Source: Methanobacteriota archaeon
Lineage (GTDB): Archaea; Thermoplasmatota; Poseidoniia; Poseidoniales; Thalassarchaeaceae
NCBI GenBank assembly: GCA_002686525.1
Contig: NZDA01000004.1
Coordinates: forward strand, 15,465-29,065
DNA length: 13,601 nt
Direction: 5' to 3'
How positions within the stretch are numbered: the first letter of the stretch is position 1; each line of letters opens with the position of its first letter. The translations under genes were made by a program, and so were the position numbers. The notes beneath the pieces were generated by a model that was not told the DNA's origin, ran no database searches, and saw nothing but the letters and a program-made list of their open reading frames with translations. Below are positions 1 through 7,044 of the stretch, piece after piece.

Positions 1-4
1 TAAT

Positions 5-481
5 ATGGAACACCAGGATAACATATCAGTTCAAGATAAATATGCCCCAAATAGTATTTGTTTTGGTTGTGGCCCTGCAAATGAAAAAGGGTTACAAATT
101 AAATCATTTAGGACTGAAAATGGACTTAAAATGGAATTTGAAACTAAAGACGAACATCAAGCCTTCCCTGGAATCATTAATGGCGGAATAATCAGTACTC
201 TGCTTGACTGTCACGGTAATTGGGCAGCAACTATGGCTCTAATGGAGCACAGTCAGGATGAATTCCCCCCATGCACAGTAACTTCTACATTCAGTCTAAA
301 ATTGAAAAGACCCACCCCCCTTAATTCCAAGTTAGAAATAACAGCAATTGTAAGCGATCTGTATGATGATAGAGCAAATGTAAAAATGACTTTGGAAGCA
401 AATGGGAAAGTCTGTGCGACTGGCGAAGGTTTGTTTGTTGCTGTAAAAGAAGGTCATCCTGCGTATCATCGTTGGAATTAA
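5..481 (+). CDS. PaaI-type hot-dog fold thioesterase
   Basis: Predicted acyl-CoA thioesterase of the hot-dog superfamily, probably a cytoplasmic enzyme hydrolysing a CoA thioester; the substrate cannot be read from sequence. At 158 residues it has the usual single-domain size. An N-terminal Cys-x-x-Cys motif followed by N-E-K-G-L (residues 19-30) and the central segment F-P-G-I-I-N-G-G-I (54-62) followed by L-L-D-C-H-G-N-W (66-73) mark the family. The usual His-Gly-Gly of the active-site helix is Asn-Gly-Gly here (N59), a variant also known in a subgroup where an Asp (D68) and neighbouring residues remain. The ATG at base 5 leaves no room in the window to judge an upstream ribosome binding site. 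Its end overlaps the proposed start of the helicase by 10 bases, suggesting translational coupling. Family assignment is fairly secure, function within the family is not. Confidence 0.8.
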   Translation: MEHQDNISVQDKYAPNSICFGCGPANEKGLQIKSFRTENGLKMEFETKDEHQAFPGIINGGIISTLLDCHGNWAATMALMEHSQDEFPPCTVTSTFSLKLKRPTPLNSKLEITAIVSDLYDDRANVKMTLEANGKVCATGEGLFVAVKEGHPAYHRWN

Positions 482-3069
482 CGACTCGGCATCCTTTAGA
501 ACGGCCGATTACAAGAAAGTTTGTGGCGGATTCAGGCGGTGGCCCAAAGAAGACTATTGAGGAGCTGGGGCTATCGTCAGATTTGGTCAAATTATTGAGA
601 GAAAATTGGAAAATTAACGAATTATATCCACCTCAACAGGAAGCATTGCCGCATGCATTGGATGGAAAAAATATCATGCTAACTATTCCAACTGCAAGTG
701 GTAAGTCCCTTGTAGCTCATCTAACTATTGCTCATAGATTGAAAAACGATTTAGTCGGCCAGAAAGCCATTTACGTTGTTCCTTTGAAAGCGTTAGCTAG
801 TGAGAAATATGAGGAACTAAAGGAAATTGCAGACGTTACGGGATTAAAAGTGGCTCTAGCAATTGGAGATAGAAGTGGAGAAATTAGAAGTATTGAAGAT
901 TCAGACATATTAGTATGTACTAGTGAGAGATTAGATTCATTGTTGAGAAATAAATCAGATTTAATTACAAACATAGGAATTATTGTTAGTGATGAATTTC
1001 ATCTATTACATGATTATTCGAGAGGGCCAACTCTAGAGGTATTAATTTCTAGAGTTAGACATAAGAAACCAGACACTCAAATTATTGCTTTATCAGCAAC
1101 AGTCGGAAACTGTGAAGAGCTAGCTAATTGGTTAGGAGCAAAGTTGATTCAATCAGAATGGAGACCGGTTAGTCTCCACTCAGGAACTTTGACAGATTTG
1201 CAAATAAAGATACATAGGATTGATGGAAAGGGTGGAGAAGAATGGCCTGAACCAAGAATTATTGACGGACAAAAGGGAAAAAATCTATTGGCAGTTTTAG
1301 ACGATACAATAGTCGAAAACGGTCAATTACTAATCTTCGTTAATTCCCGAAAAAGCTCTCAGAAAGAAGCGAGAGAATTATCAAAATACTTGTTAAAAAG
1401 ACTAAAAAATGAGCCGGATTTTGATAACGGAGATAGATTCATAAAACTAAATAAAATTTCAGAATCACTTAACCAAAATGAAAATTCCTCACCATTGGGG
1501 AAGAAATTGTCAGAATCAGTGAAAGGAGGTGTGGCATTTCATCATGCAGGTCTGAGTAATAATCAAAGGAAGACTGTAGAGGAATTATTCAAAAGTGGAG
1601 ATTTATTTTGTATAGTAGCAACTCCGACATTAGCTCAAGGAGTGAATCTTCCAGCTAGAAGAGTGGTAATTAGAGATGTGAGAAGGTGGAGTACTGCTGC
1701 AAGCAGAAATATGCCAATGCCAATAATGGAAATCAAGCAAATGTTAGGAAGAGCTGGTAGACCAAAGTATGACAAGAAAGGAGATGCTTGGATAGTTTGT
1801 AAAAGTCAGGAAGAAGAAATTAAGAATGTTGAACACTTTTTACTTAGTGAACCGGAAAAAATAACCTCAAAACTAGCTAACCCCAGTGCTCAAAATGCAG
1901 AAGAAGACCCTGCATTACTAACTCATATTCTTTCCTTAATCGCTACAAGTGATATGAATGATAGAGATGCGATAGGTAAATTCTTCAGCAATACATTCTT
2001 ATCGACACACTTGGATTCTGAACATTTGGAAAATCAAATAGATCGAGTGATTAAATGGCTTTTTGATAATGAGATGATTGTTAAAGATGGAGAATCTGAA
2101 CAAGTGAAGGAAAGAATTTTGTCAGAAGATAGCCGTAAAAAGACCGAAGATGATTGGGATGATGATATCCCTACATGGGCAGAATCTGCATCAAAAGTTT
2201 CTGGAATTAACATTATTGAAAATAGTGAGAATAAGATATCAAGTGTTGCTCCAAGAAAGGGTCCTGCAATATTCGGATTTAAGAAAGCCAGTGATTATGA
2301 AGTTGAAGAAGTGGAAGTGCCAGATTCTCCAGCAATGGTTTACTCTGCTACATCGTTAGGTTTGAGAATATCCAGATTATATCTAAATCCCGTTTCTGGT
2401 AAAATTCTAAAGGACGGATTAGACAATGCAATGAGAATCTTAACAGGATTGGACAATACGAAACAGATTTCACCATTCAGCTTATTACATTTAGTTACAT
2501 GCACACCAGATTTCATTCCGTTATGGCCACAAAAAAAGGATTTTCCTAAGATTCAAGATGCGATTTATGGACATGAAAAGGAACTATTAACAGAAAGTGT
2601 AGATTTAGAAGATGAAGGTAGAATGAAAGGAGCGTTGGTCCTTCAAGAATGGACTGAAGAGACTAGTATTAATGAATTTGAGAAAGAATGGAATGTCCAA
2701 CCAGGAGACTTGAGAAGTAGAGTAGATCTAGCGGAATGGCTTCTTTTTTCGACAAGAGCAATTCTCATGGATGACGAAGAATTATCCGGAATGGATACAA
2801 AATCACATCGTTTACTATTCGAGGCTATAGATGAAACACATAGAAGAGTTAGATATGGATGTAAATCAGATTTAATTTCTCTTGTCTCACTCAGAGGGAT
2901 AGGTAGAGTTAGGGCCAGAGAAATGGTTGAAAAATTAGGAGTTTCTAACGTTAGAGATGTCGCAATGTTAACTGAAAATGATAAAATTAAACTTTCAGAA
3001 TTAAGGGGATGGAGTATGAAATTAGTAGATAGAATTGTTAAAAATGCGTTACAAAAAAGCCATCATTAA
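472..3069 (+). CDS. Hel308-like Ski2-family DNA helicase
   Basis: Predicted ATP-dependent 3'-5' DNA helicase of the Hel308 group, acting at stalled forks and in recombination repair. Numbering from the TTG start: Q-motif L-Y-P-P-Q-Q-E-A-L (51-59), Walker A T-A-S-G-K-S (74-79), motif Ia V-P-L-K-A-L-A (103-109), DEFH box (174-177), S-A-T (208-210), F-H-H-A-G-L (356-361), motif V A-T-P-T-L-A-Q-G-V-N-L-P (383-394), and motif VI Q-M-L-G-R-A-G-R (423-430), the Ski2 signature. A ratchet-domain-like S-A-T-S-L-G motif starts near 625, and a C-terminal helix-hairpin-helix (L-R-G-I-G-R) lies near 806. At 865 residues it is longer than typical Hel308 (about 700-760), mainly from an acidic segment at about 554-620. 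No ATG exists before Walker A: the start is TTG 472 (10-base overlap with the thioesterase gene) or GTG 523. A gene for a Cgi121-like protein follows. Confidence 0.9.
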   Translation: MELTTRHPLERPITRKFVADSGGGPKKTIEELGLSSDLVKLLRENWKINELYPPQQEALPHALDGKNIMLTIPTASGKSLVAHLTIAHRLKNDLVGQKAIYVVPLKALASEKYEELKEIADVTGLKVALAIGDRSGEIRSIEDSDILVCTSERLDSLLRNKSDLITNIGIIVSDEFHLLHDYSRGPTLEVLISRVRHKKPDTQIIALSATVGNCEELANWLGAKLIQSEWRPVSLHSGTLTDLQIKIHRIDGKGGEEWPEPRIIDGQKGKNLLAVLDDTIVENGQLLIFVNSRKSSQKEARELSKYLLKRLKNEPDFDNGDRFIKLNKISESLNQNENSSPLGKKLSESVKGGVAFHHAGLSNNQRKTVEELFKSGDLFCIVATPTLAQGVNLPARRVVIRDVRRWSTAASRNMPMPIMEIKQMLGRAGRPKYDKKGDAWIVCKSQEEEIKNVEHFLLSEPEKITSKLANPSAQNAEEDPALLTHILSLIATSDMNDRDAIGKFFSNTFLSTHLDSEHLENQIDRVIKWLFDNEMIVKDGESEQVKERILSEDSRKKTEDDWDDDIPTWAESASKVSGINIIENSENKISSVAPRKGPAIFGFKKASDYEVEEVEVPDSPAMVYSATSLGLRISRLYLNPVSGKILKDGLDNAMRILTGLDNTKQISPFSLLHLVTCTPDFIPLWPQKKDFPKIQDAIYGHEKELLTESVDLEDEGRMKGALVLQEWTEETSINEFEKEWNVQPGDLRSRVDLAEWLLFSTRAILMDDEELSGMDTKSHRLLFEAIDETHRRVRYGCKSDLISLVSLRGIGRVRAREMVEKLGVSNVRDVAMLTENDKIKLSELRGWSMKLVDRIVKNALQKSHH

Positions 3070-3092
3070 AGACTAGAATAATTATCAATCAG

Positions 3093-3671
3093 TTGCCCTC
3101 CCTAAGTACAGTGATTAGAGACCAGATGCCATGGTTTCCTGCATGGGGAATCAAATTTAATATGGAAATAGAAGATTTTAGGGAAGTACTTTCAACATTT
3201 AATAATCTAAAACCAGATGAAAAATGGCTACTTCTTGCATATGACGTTGCAGCAAGCGAGAAACATCTTTGGACTGCTTGGTATTCAATGAAAAGAAATC
3301 AATTGAAAGGTAAAATGGTAGCAAATAGTCCAGATGCTGAATTCCTTAGGATAGTAGCAGGAACACATCAAGTTAGAATCGCATTTGAAAATGCTGGAAT
3401 CAGGAATAATGATCACTCGGCTTGGTTAATTAGATTACCAGATATAGAAATAGAAATAGAAATCGATGAAAATGAAATTAAACGTGATACATATAATAAC
3501 CATGAAGAAGAAGCAAATAATATCATTCAACGTTTGAATGGTACATTAATACCAAAAAGACCGGTACCTACAATAGAGGGGTTAAATAGAATATCCTACA
3601 ATAATAATACTAGTTCTGAAAAATCACTAGAAGAATGCTTTCTTTTACATTTGATATCATCAAATCTATAA
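3093..3671 (+). CDS. Cgi121-like putative KEOPS subunit
   Basis: Probable homologue of Cgi121, the KEOPS subunit that binds tRNA during N6-threonylcarbamoyladenosine (t6A) synthesis. Visible evidence: a core at residues 45-120 with A-S-E-K-H-L-W-T-A-W (54-63), then A-E-F-L-R-I-V-A-G-T-H-Q (82-93) and R-I-A-F-E-N-A-G-I (95-103), matching the family pattern of an acidic-hydrophobic helix, a small-Gly turn ending in Gln, and an A-x-x-x-A/V-G-I segment, plus a C-terminal leucine-rich helix beginning at about S178. It is longer than compact archaeal Cgi121 (about 150 residues). Start is uncertain: TTG 3093 has no clear ribosome binding site, and ATG 3126 (removing 11 residues) or ATG 3162 are alternatives. 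It lies 23 bases after the helicase, an arrangement seen for Hel308 and Cgi121 in other archaea. The match is from remembered family patterns, so moderate confidence. Confidence 0.62.
   Translation: MPSLSTVIRDQMPWFPAWGIKFNMEIEDFREVLSTFNNLKPDEKWLLLAYDVAASEKHLWTAWYSMKRNQLKGKMVANSPDAEFLRIVAGTHQVRIAFENAGIRNNDHSAWLIRLPDIEIEIEIDENEIKRDTYNNHEEEANNIIQRLNGTLIPKRPVPTIEGLNRISYNNNTSSEKSLEECFLLHLISSNL
3444..3461 (+). repeat. Triple hexanucleotide repeat ATAGAA
   Basis: Three perfect tandem copies of ATAGAA inside the Cgi121-like gene, followed by near-copies. They encode an alternating Ile-Glu run (residues 118-123) that continues into an acidic Asp-Glu-Asn-Glu stretch. Such in-frame repeats can change copy number without a frameshift. 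It lies at the edge of the conserved core, probably in a surface strand or linker. Confidence 0.7.
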
Positions 3672-3735
3672 CCCAAAGGAAATAATTACAGGGACAAACT
3701 GATATGTAAAATACCTGACCACAGGATGAAGATAT

Positions 3736-3984
3736 ATGGCGAAGTACTACGGATACAGGAAATGCTCACACTGTGAAATCGTTTGTACACCTGGAAACTA
3801 TCTAGATTACAACAATAAGAGATATTGTACGGCTTGTTGGATTCAACATGAGAATCCAGATCATCCTGATTTAGAAGCTATTAGAGAAAAGGTTCAAAAT
3901 GCTGTTTCTACATGGAAACTCGCTAAATATTCTCGTGACGAATATCACCTTCCTGTTGGTCCGAAATCCATCAATAAGAGGTGA
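3736..3984 (+). CDS. Small Cys-rich putative zinc-binding protein
   Basis: An 82-residue protein of unknown function. Residues C10-x-x-C13, with a further C17, and C31-x-x-C34 form a four-cysteine arrangement typical of a zinc ribbon or treble-clef knuckle; H12 and H39 are possible alternative ligands. The rest is a charged helix-rich tail (about 45-82) ending in a basic I-N-K-R. Aromatic residues surround the metal site (Y4, Y5, Y7, Y22, Y25, Y30, W35). No enzymatic motif is visible, so a protein- or nucleic-acid-binding adaptor role is only a guess. The ATG is preceded by an AGGATGA element 7 bases upstream. Its stop is 4 bases before the GTG of the peptidase gene, so the two are almost certainly cotranscribed and probably translationally coupled. 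It is a real gene by its fit in the operon and its intact metal motif. Confidence 0.72.
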   Translation: MAKYYGYRKCSHCEIVCTPGNYLDYNNKRYCTACWIQHENPDHPDLEAIREKVQNAVSTWKLAKYSRDEYHLPVGPKSINKR

Positions 3985-3991
3985 ATAGGTG
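3977..3991 (+). promoter_or_regulatory. Ribosome binding site that fixes the GTG start of pepF
   Basis: AGAGGTGA (3977-3984) lies 4 bases before the GTG at 3989. It overlaps the stop codon of the small Cys-rich gene, so terminating ribosomes could re-initiate. This supports the GTG start over any downstream ATG. Confidence 0.6.
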
Positions 3992-5689
3992 ACATTTATA
4001 CCAGAAGATTTTGATGCATCGTCTTGGGAAAATATCGAACCATATGTCGATGATCTGATTCAGAGGAATTTGAGCTGCTCAAGTTGTTTAGAAAAATTAA
4101 TCTCAGATTCATCGAATCTTGCAGAACATATTTCAGAAACAGGGGCACTACTTTACATAGGAATGACTTGCGATACAGAAAATGAAACAAAGAAAAATGA
4201 TTTTCTAAATTTTGTTGAGAATGTTAGGCCTAAACTATCAAAATTTTCAGATAAATTAAATCGAAGAATAGCAGAACATCCATCTGTTGGAGATTTACCA
4301 GATAGATATGATTTAATGATTAGAGGCATTAAATCAGATATTGATATTTTTAGAGAAGAAAATATTCCATTAGGAGTCGAACAAACCAAACTAGTTACCA
4401 AGGCACAAGGAATTACTGGAGGTATGACTGTAGAATTTGAGGGAGAAGAAAGAACTTTCCCAGAAATGAAAGCTTTTCTTGAATCAAACAATAGGAGCGT
4501 GAGAGAGAAGGCATGGAAATCTATGGTAAGTAGGTGGATGAATGATTCAGAAGAATTATCAGAAATTTTTGATGAATTAATTAAAATCCGCCATGAGATA
4601 GCAAAAAATGCGGGTTTTGATTCATATACTAATTACATGTTCAAAGCAATGCATCGTTTTGATTATACTGTGGAAGATTGCCTAACATTTCATAATTCAA
4701 TAGAGAAAGTATGTATGCCAATTGTCAGAGAAATTAATGAAAAGAGGCGTTCGTCGTTCAACTTAGAGATTTTATCTCCTTGGGATGTAAATGAAAAATC
4801 GGGAAGTGGACCAGATATTGAAGGCAAGAATCCATTAAGGCCATTCGATAATGTAGGTGAAATGGTTCAGAAGTTATCCGAATTATTTCACAAGATGTCT
4901 AGAGATTTAGGCAACAAATTTGACAAATTAGTCGAAATGGATACTTTAGATTTAGAAACCAGAAAAGGTAAGGCCCCTGGTGGATATCAGTATTATCTAG
5001 AAAAAAGTAGAGTTCCATTTATTTTCATGAATGCTGCAGGATTACAAGGTGATTTAGAAACTATGATTCATGAATCTGGACACGCATTCCATTCATTATA
5101 TTGTGGCCATTTAGATCTAATCGATGAGAGGAATTATCCCATAGAATTTGCCGAAGTCGCTTCTATGTCAATGGAATTATTGACCCAAGATGAATGGAAA
5201 ATTTTCTATGATAATGATGATGAAGTCAATAGAGCGATTTTGTCACATTTAGAAGGAGTTGTATTTCTATTACCATGGATTGCAACAATCGATGCTTTTC
5301 AACATTGGATTTATGCTAATCCTAATCATACCAGAGAAGAACGTACAGAATATTGGTTATCATTAAGAGATAGATTTGGTTCTAAAATGGATTGGAAAGA
5401 TAATGAAGATTTTAGAGAATTATCCTGGCAACAACAAGGACATTTATTTGGAGTTCCATTCTATTATATTGAATATGGAATTGCCCAATTAGGAGCATTA
5501 CAACTTTGGCAGACTCATAGAAAAAGTCCTGAAAAGGCATTAAAAGATTATGAAAATGCCATGAAATTAGGAAATACAAAGATATTACCAGAATTATTTG
5601 CGGCAGCTGAACTGAAGCTAGGATTTGATGAAAAACACGTTGATTCATTAATTAACGAAGTTAAAACTGCTATGGCAGAAGTAAGATAA
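3989..5689 (+). CDS. pepF: Oligoendopeptidase F, M3 family zinc peptidase
   Basis: Cytoplasmic zinc metallo-oligopeptidase that trims short peptides, probably downstream of the proteasome. The 566-residue length fits M3B peptidases. The zinc site is clear: H361-E-S-G-H365 is the HExxH motif, and E389 in F-A-E-V-A-S is the expected third ligand downstream. Near the C-terminus F-Y-Y-I-E-Y-G-I-A-Q-L-G (491-502) is the conserved Tyr-rich wall of the M3 substrate channel. The first 330 residues are largely helical and acidic, including the N-terminal oligopeptidase F domain. No signal peptide or membrane segment is seen. The GTG start is set by an adjacent GGTG-type ribosome binding site. It is last in the plus-strand gene series and converges on radA with a 27-base gap. 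All catalytic residues are present, so it is probably active. Confidence 0.92.
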   Translation: MTFIPEDFDASSWENIEPYVDDLIQRNLSCSSCLEKLISDSSNLAEHISETGALLYIGMTCDTENETKKNDFLNFVENVRPKLSKFSDKLNRRIAEHPSVGDLPDRYDLMIRGIKSDIDIFREENIPLGVEQTKLVTKAQGITGGMTVEFEGEERTFPEMKAFLESNNRSVREKAWKSMVSRWMNDSEELSEIFDELIKIRHEIAKNAGFDSYTNYMFKAMHRFDYTVEDCLTFHNSIEKVCMPIVREINEKRRSSFNLEILSPWDVNEKSGSGPDIEGKNPLRPFDNVGEMVQKLSELFHKMSRDLGNKFDKLVEMDTLDLETRKGKAPGGYQYYLEKSRVPFIFMNAAGLQGDLETMIHESGHAFHSLYCGHLDLIDERNYPIEFAEVASMSMELLTQDEWKIFYDNDDEVNRAILSHLEGVVFLLPWIATIDAFQHWIYANPNHTREERTEYWLSLRDRFGSKMDWKDNEDFRELSWQQQGHLFGVPFYYIEYGIAQLGALQLWQTHRKSPEKALKDYENAMKLGNTKILPELFAAAELKLGFDEKHVDSLINEVKTAMAEVR

Positions 5690-5701
5690 TTACGTCGGAC
5701 A

Positions 5702-5738
5702 AGCCGAGACCTGAAATCAATCTTTCAGGCCTTCGGCT
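5702..5738. terminator. Long inverted repeat across the pepF/radA convergence
   Basis: CCTGAAA (5710-5716) and TTTCAGG (5723-5729) form a perfect 7-bp stem around a 6-base loop, extended outward by AGCCGA (5702-5707) with TCGGCT (5733-5738) across a small internal loop. The radA stop codon is in the loop and its last codons form one arm. Position between convergent genes suggests mRNA 3'-end formation or protection for both. There is no flanking T-run, which archaeal termination usually uses, so terminator is inferred from location. Confidence 0.5.
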
Positions 5739-6718
5739 GTCACGGTAAAGACCGCTTCTCCTTCTGGAAGATTAGGGCTATCTATAAGACGAGCAATACG
5801 TCTACCTCCCTTAGATTTTCTCAGATAGAGACGGAATGTGCTCGCGTGACCAACAATATGTCCTCCAATTGCTTTAGTTGGATCACCCCACAATGCAGCT
5901 GGGTTTGACATAACTTGATTGGTTACCAGAACCAAAGCATTCTGAACATCAGATAATTGCTTTAATTCCTTGAGATGCTTGTTTAATTTTTGCTGTCTGG
6001 ATGCTAGCATACCTCTACCCACGAATTCTGCACGGAAATGACTCGTTAGAGAATCAACAATAACTAATTTAACATCTATTGATTTAGCCATTCTTTTTAT
6101 TTCATCTACTAACAACATCTGGTGTGCTGAATTGTAAGCCCTAGCTACATGTATTCTATCTAATGCGTCCTGAGGGTCCATTCCAACAGCTTCCGCCATT
6201 TGAGCTATTCTTTCTGGCCTAAAAGTATCTTCAGTATCAATATAGAATACCTCTCCGTTTAATCCTCCTTGAGAGGTTGGAAGTATGGTATTAACAGCTA
6301 GTTGGTGCCCGATTTGAGTTTTTCCACTTCCAAATTCACCAAATACTTCGCATATTGATTGTGTTTCAAAGCCACCACCTAATAATTCGTCCATTGATGA
6401 TGTCCCAGAGGTTAATTTTTGCACCGTTTTACGTCTATCTAGTAATGCATTACCACTAATGAAACCTCCAATATTTGCTAGTTTCTTAGCAGCCTGAATG
6501 ATTTTTGAAGATACTGCCTCACCCAACTCAGCTTGTTCTGCCAGTTCCATTGGACTCATCACAGCTATAGCCAATAATTCTTCGAATCCAGCCTCTCTAA
6601 GTTTTTCAGCAGTCGCCGGACCTACACCCGGTAGATCTTCGATTGTCATTTCTGGCTCGTCAATATCTATTGTAATTTCATCTTCTTCTATATTTTCACT
6701 AGCAGTCTTCTTCACCAT
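5717..6718 (-). CDS. radA: RadA recombinase
   Basis: Archaeal RecA/Rad51-family recombinase that forms filaments on single-stranded DNA and carries out strand exchange. The 333-residue length is normal and there is no intein. An acidic N-terminal tail is followed by the helix-hairpin-helix domain ([10 protein letters not shown] at 28-37), then a polymerisation motif F86-I-S-G of the F-x-x-A/G type, Walker A G-E-F-G-S-G-K-T (127-134), the catalytic glutamate E163 in [10 protein letters not shown] (161-170), Walker B L-V-I-V-D-S (218-223), and G-G-H-I-V-G-H (285-291) of the L2 region. All catalytic residues are intact. The ATG is preceded by GGTGA 6 bases upstream. Initiator tRNA-Met lies upstream in the same orientation, separated by a hairpin and a likely radA promoter. 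Confidence 0.98.
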   Translation of the reverse strand: MVKKTASENIEEDEITIDIDEPEMTIEDLPGVGPATAEKLREAGFEELLAIAVMSPMELAEQAELGEAVSSKIIQAAKKLANIGGFISGNALLDRRKTVQKLTSGTSSMDELLGGGFETQSICEVFGEFGSGKTQIGHQLAVNTILPTSQGGLNGEVFYIDTEDTFRPERIAQMAEAVGMDPQDALDRIHVARAYNSAHQMLLVDEIKRMAKSIDVKLVIVDSLTSHFRAEFVGRGMLASRQQKLNKHLKELKQLSDVQNALVLVTNQVMSNPAALWGDPTKAIGGHIVGHASTFRLYLRKSKGGRRIARLIDSPNLPEGEAVFTVTAEGLKD

Positions 6719-6722
6719 CTTA

Positions 6723-6727
6723 TCACC
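6723..6727 (-). promoter_or_regulatory. radA ribosome binding site
   Basis: On the minus strand GGTGA (complement of 6723-6727, within AAGGTGATAAG) precedes the radA ATG by 4 bases. It matches the GGTG-type sites before pepF, the 12082 gene and the propeller lipoprotein, and confirms the radA start. Confidence 0.7.
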
Positions 6728-6744
6728 TTATACAAACTGTCCGA

Positions 6745-6770
6745 ATACTAAATAGTATATGAATAAATGA
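6745..6770 (-). promoter_or_regulatory. Likely radA promoter with embedded palindrome
   Basis: About 30-40 bases upstream of the radA ATG is an A/T block reading CATATACTATTTAG on the minus strand, a plausible TATA element that would place transcription start near 6728-6733 with a short leader carrying the ribosome binding site. It contains a 6-bp inverted repeat, ATACTA (6745-6750) and TAGTAT (6753-6758), spaced by 2 bases, which could be a dimeric regulator site overlapping the TATA region. Exact TATA and start site are inferred. Confidence 0.42.
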
Positions 6771-6791
6771 AACACCCCTCTTCATTAAATA

Positions 6792-6840
6792 AAAGTGAAA
6801 AAATGTTCTTCAGGCTTTCAGTTACCTGTTTTTTCACTTT
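6792..6840. terminator. Perfect 12-bp hairpin between tRNA-Met and radA
   Basis: AAAGTGAAAAAA (6792-6803) and TTTTTTCACTTT (6829-6840) are perfectly complementary. The 25-base spacer itself holds a 4-bp stem, CAGG (6811-6814) with CCTG (6825-6828). Read on the minus strand it follows the tRNA 3' end by about 18 bases and ends in a T6 run and then a T/A-rich tract, which is suitable for archaeal RNA polymerase termination. It therefore likely ends the tRNA transcript and insulates it from radA. Confidence 0.6.
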
Positions 6841-6857
6841 CAGTTTATTTTTAATTT

Positions 6858-6935
6858 TGGTATCGAGTGGTGGATTTGAACCACCGGTCTCCGGGTTATG
6901 AGCCCGACGAGATAACCTGACTACTCCAACTCGAT
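6858..6935 (-). tRNA. Initiator tRNA-Met (CAT)
   Basis: A complete cloverleaf on the minus strand. The acceptor stem ATCGAGT (6935-6929) pairs with ACTCGAT over 7 bp. The D stem is GAG/CTC, the anticodon stem TCGGG/CCCGG holds loop CTCATAA with anticodon CAT, and the T stem GGTGG/CCACC holds loop TTCAAAT. The discriminator is A (6861) and CCA is encoded (6860-6858). The A1-U72 pair and three G-C pairs below the anticodon loop identify the initiator rather than elongator Met or a CAT-anticodon Ile tRNA. No intron is present. It lies divergent from the dihydroorotase gene and upstream of radA. Confidence 0.95.
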
Positions 6936-6951
6936 GTCTATCGCTGAGGCC

Positions 6952-6971
6952 TTACTTATTTGAAGACGTCT
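6952..6971 (-). promoter_or_regulatory. Possible tRNA promoter
   Basis: On the minus strand TTCAAATAAG lies about 18-28 bases before the tRNA 5' end, a plausible degenerate TATA element. Just upstream is a perfect 8-bp palindrome AGACGTCT (6964-6971). The divergent 6936-7044 stretch also has to hold the dihydroorotase promoter, for which no convincing TATA box is seen. Confidence 0.3.
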
Positions 6972-7044
6972 GGAAAGATTTTTCGACAATTACCAATCAT
7001 AACAGTCATGTGGTGTCGCCTAACCCGAGGAAATTAGAGATTGT

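Noticed and set aside
321..590. 89-codon minus-strand frame across the thioesterase/helicase junction
   Set aside because: Overlaps two supported genes and shows no recognisable domain.
4153..4491. 112-codon open frame on the minus strand within pepF
   Set aside because: It lies opposite a conserved peptidase, and its composition is what antisense of an AT-rich gene gives.
5717..6718. Intein or insertion in radA
   Set aside because: The Walker A region and the rest of the frame are continuous and of normal length.
6861..6935. CAT anticodon tRNA as the tRNA-Ile2 (agmatidine) or elongator Met species
   Set aside because: The A1-U72 pair and three G-C pairs next to the anticodon loop are initiator features.
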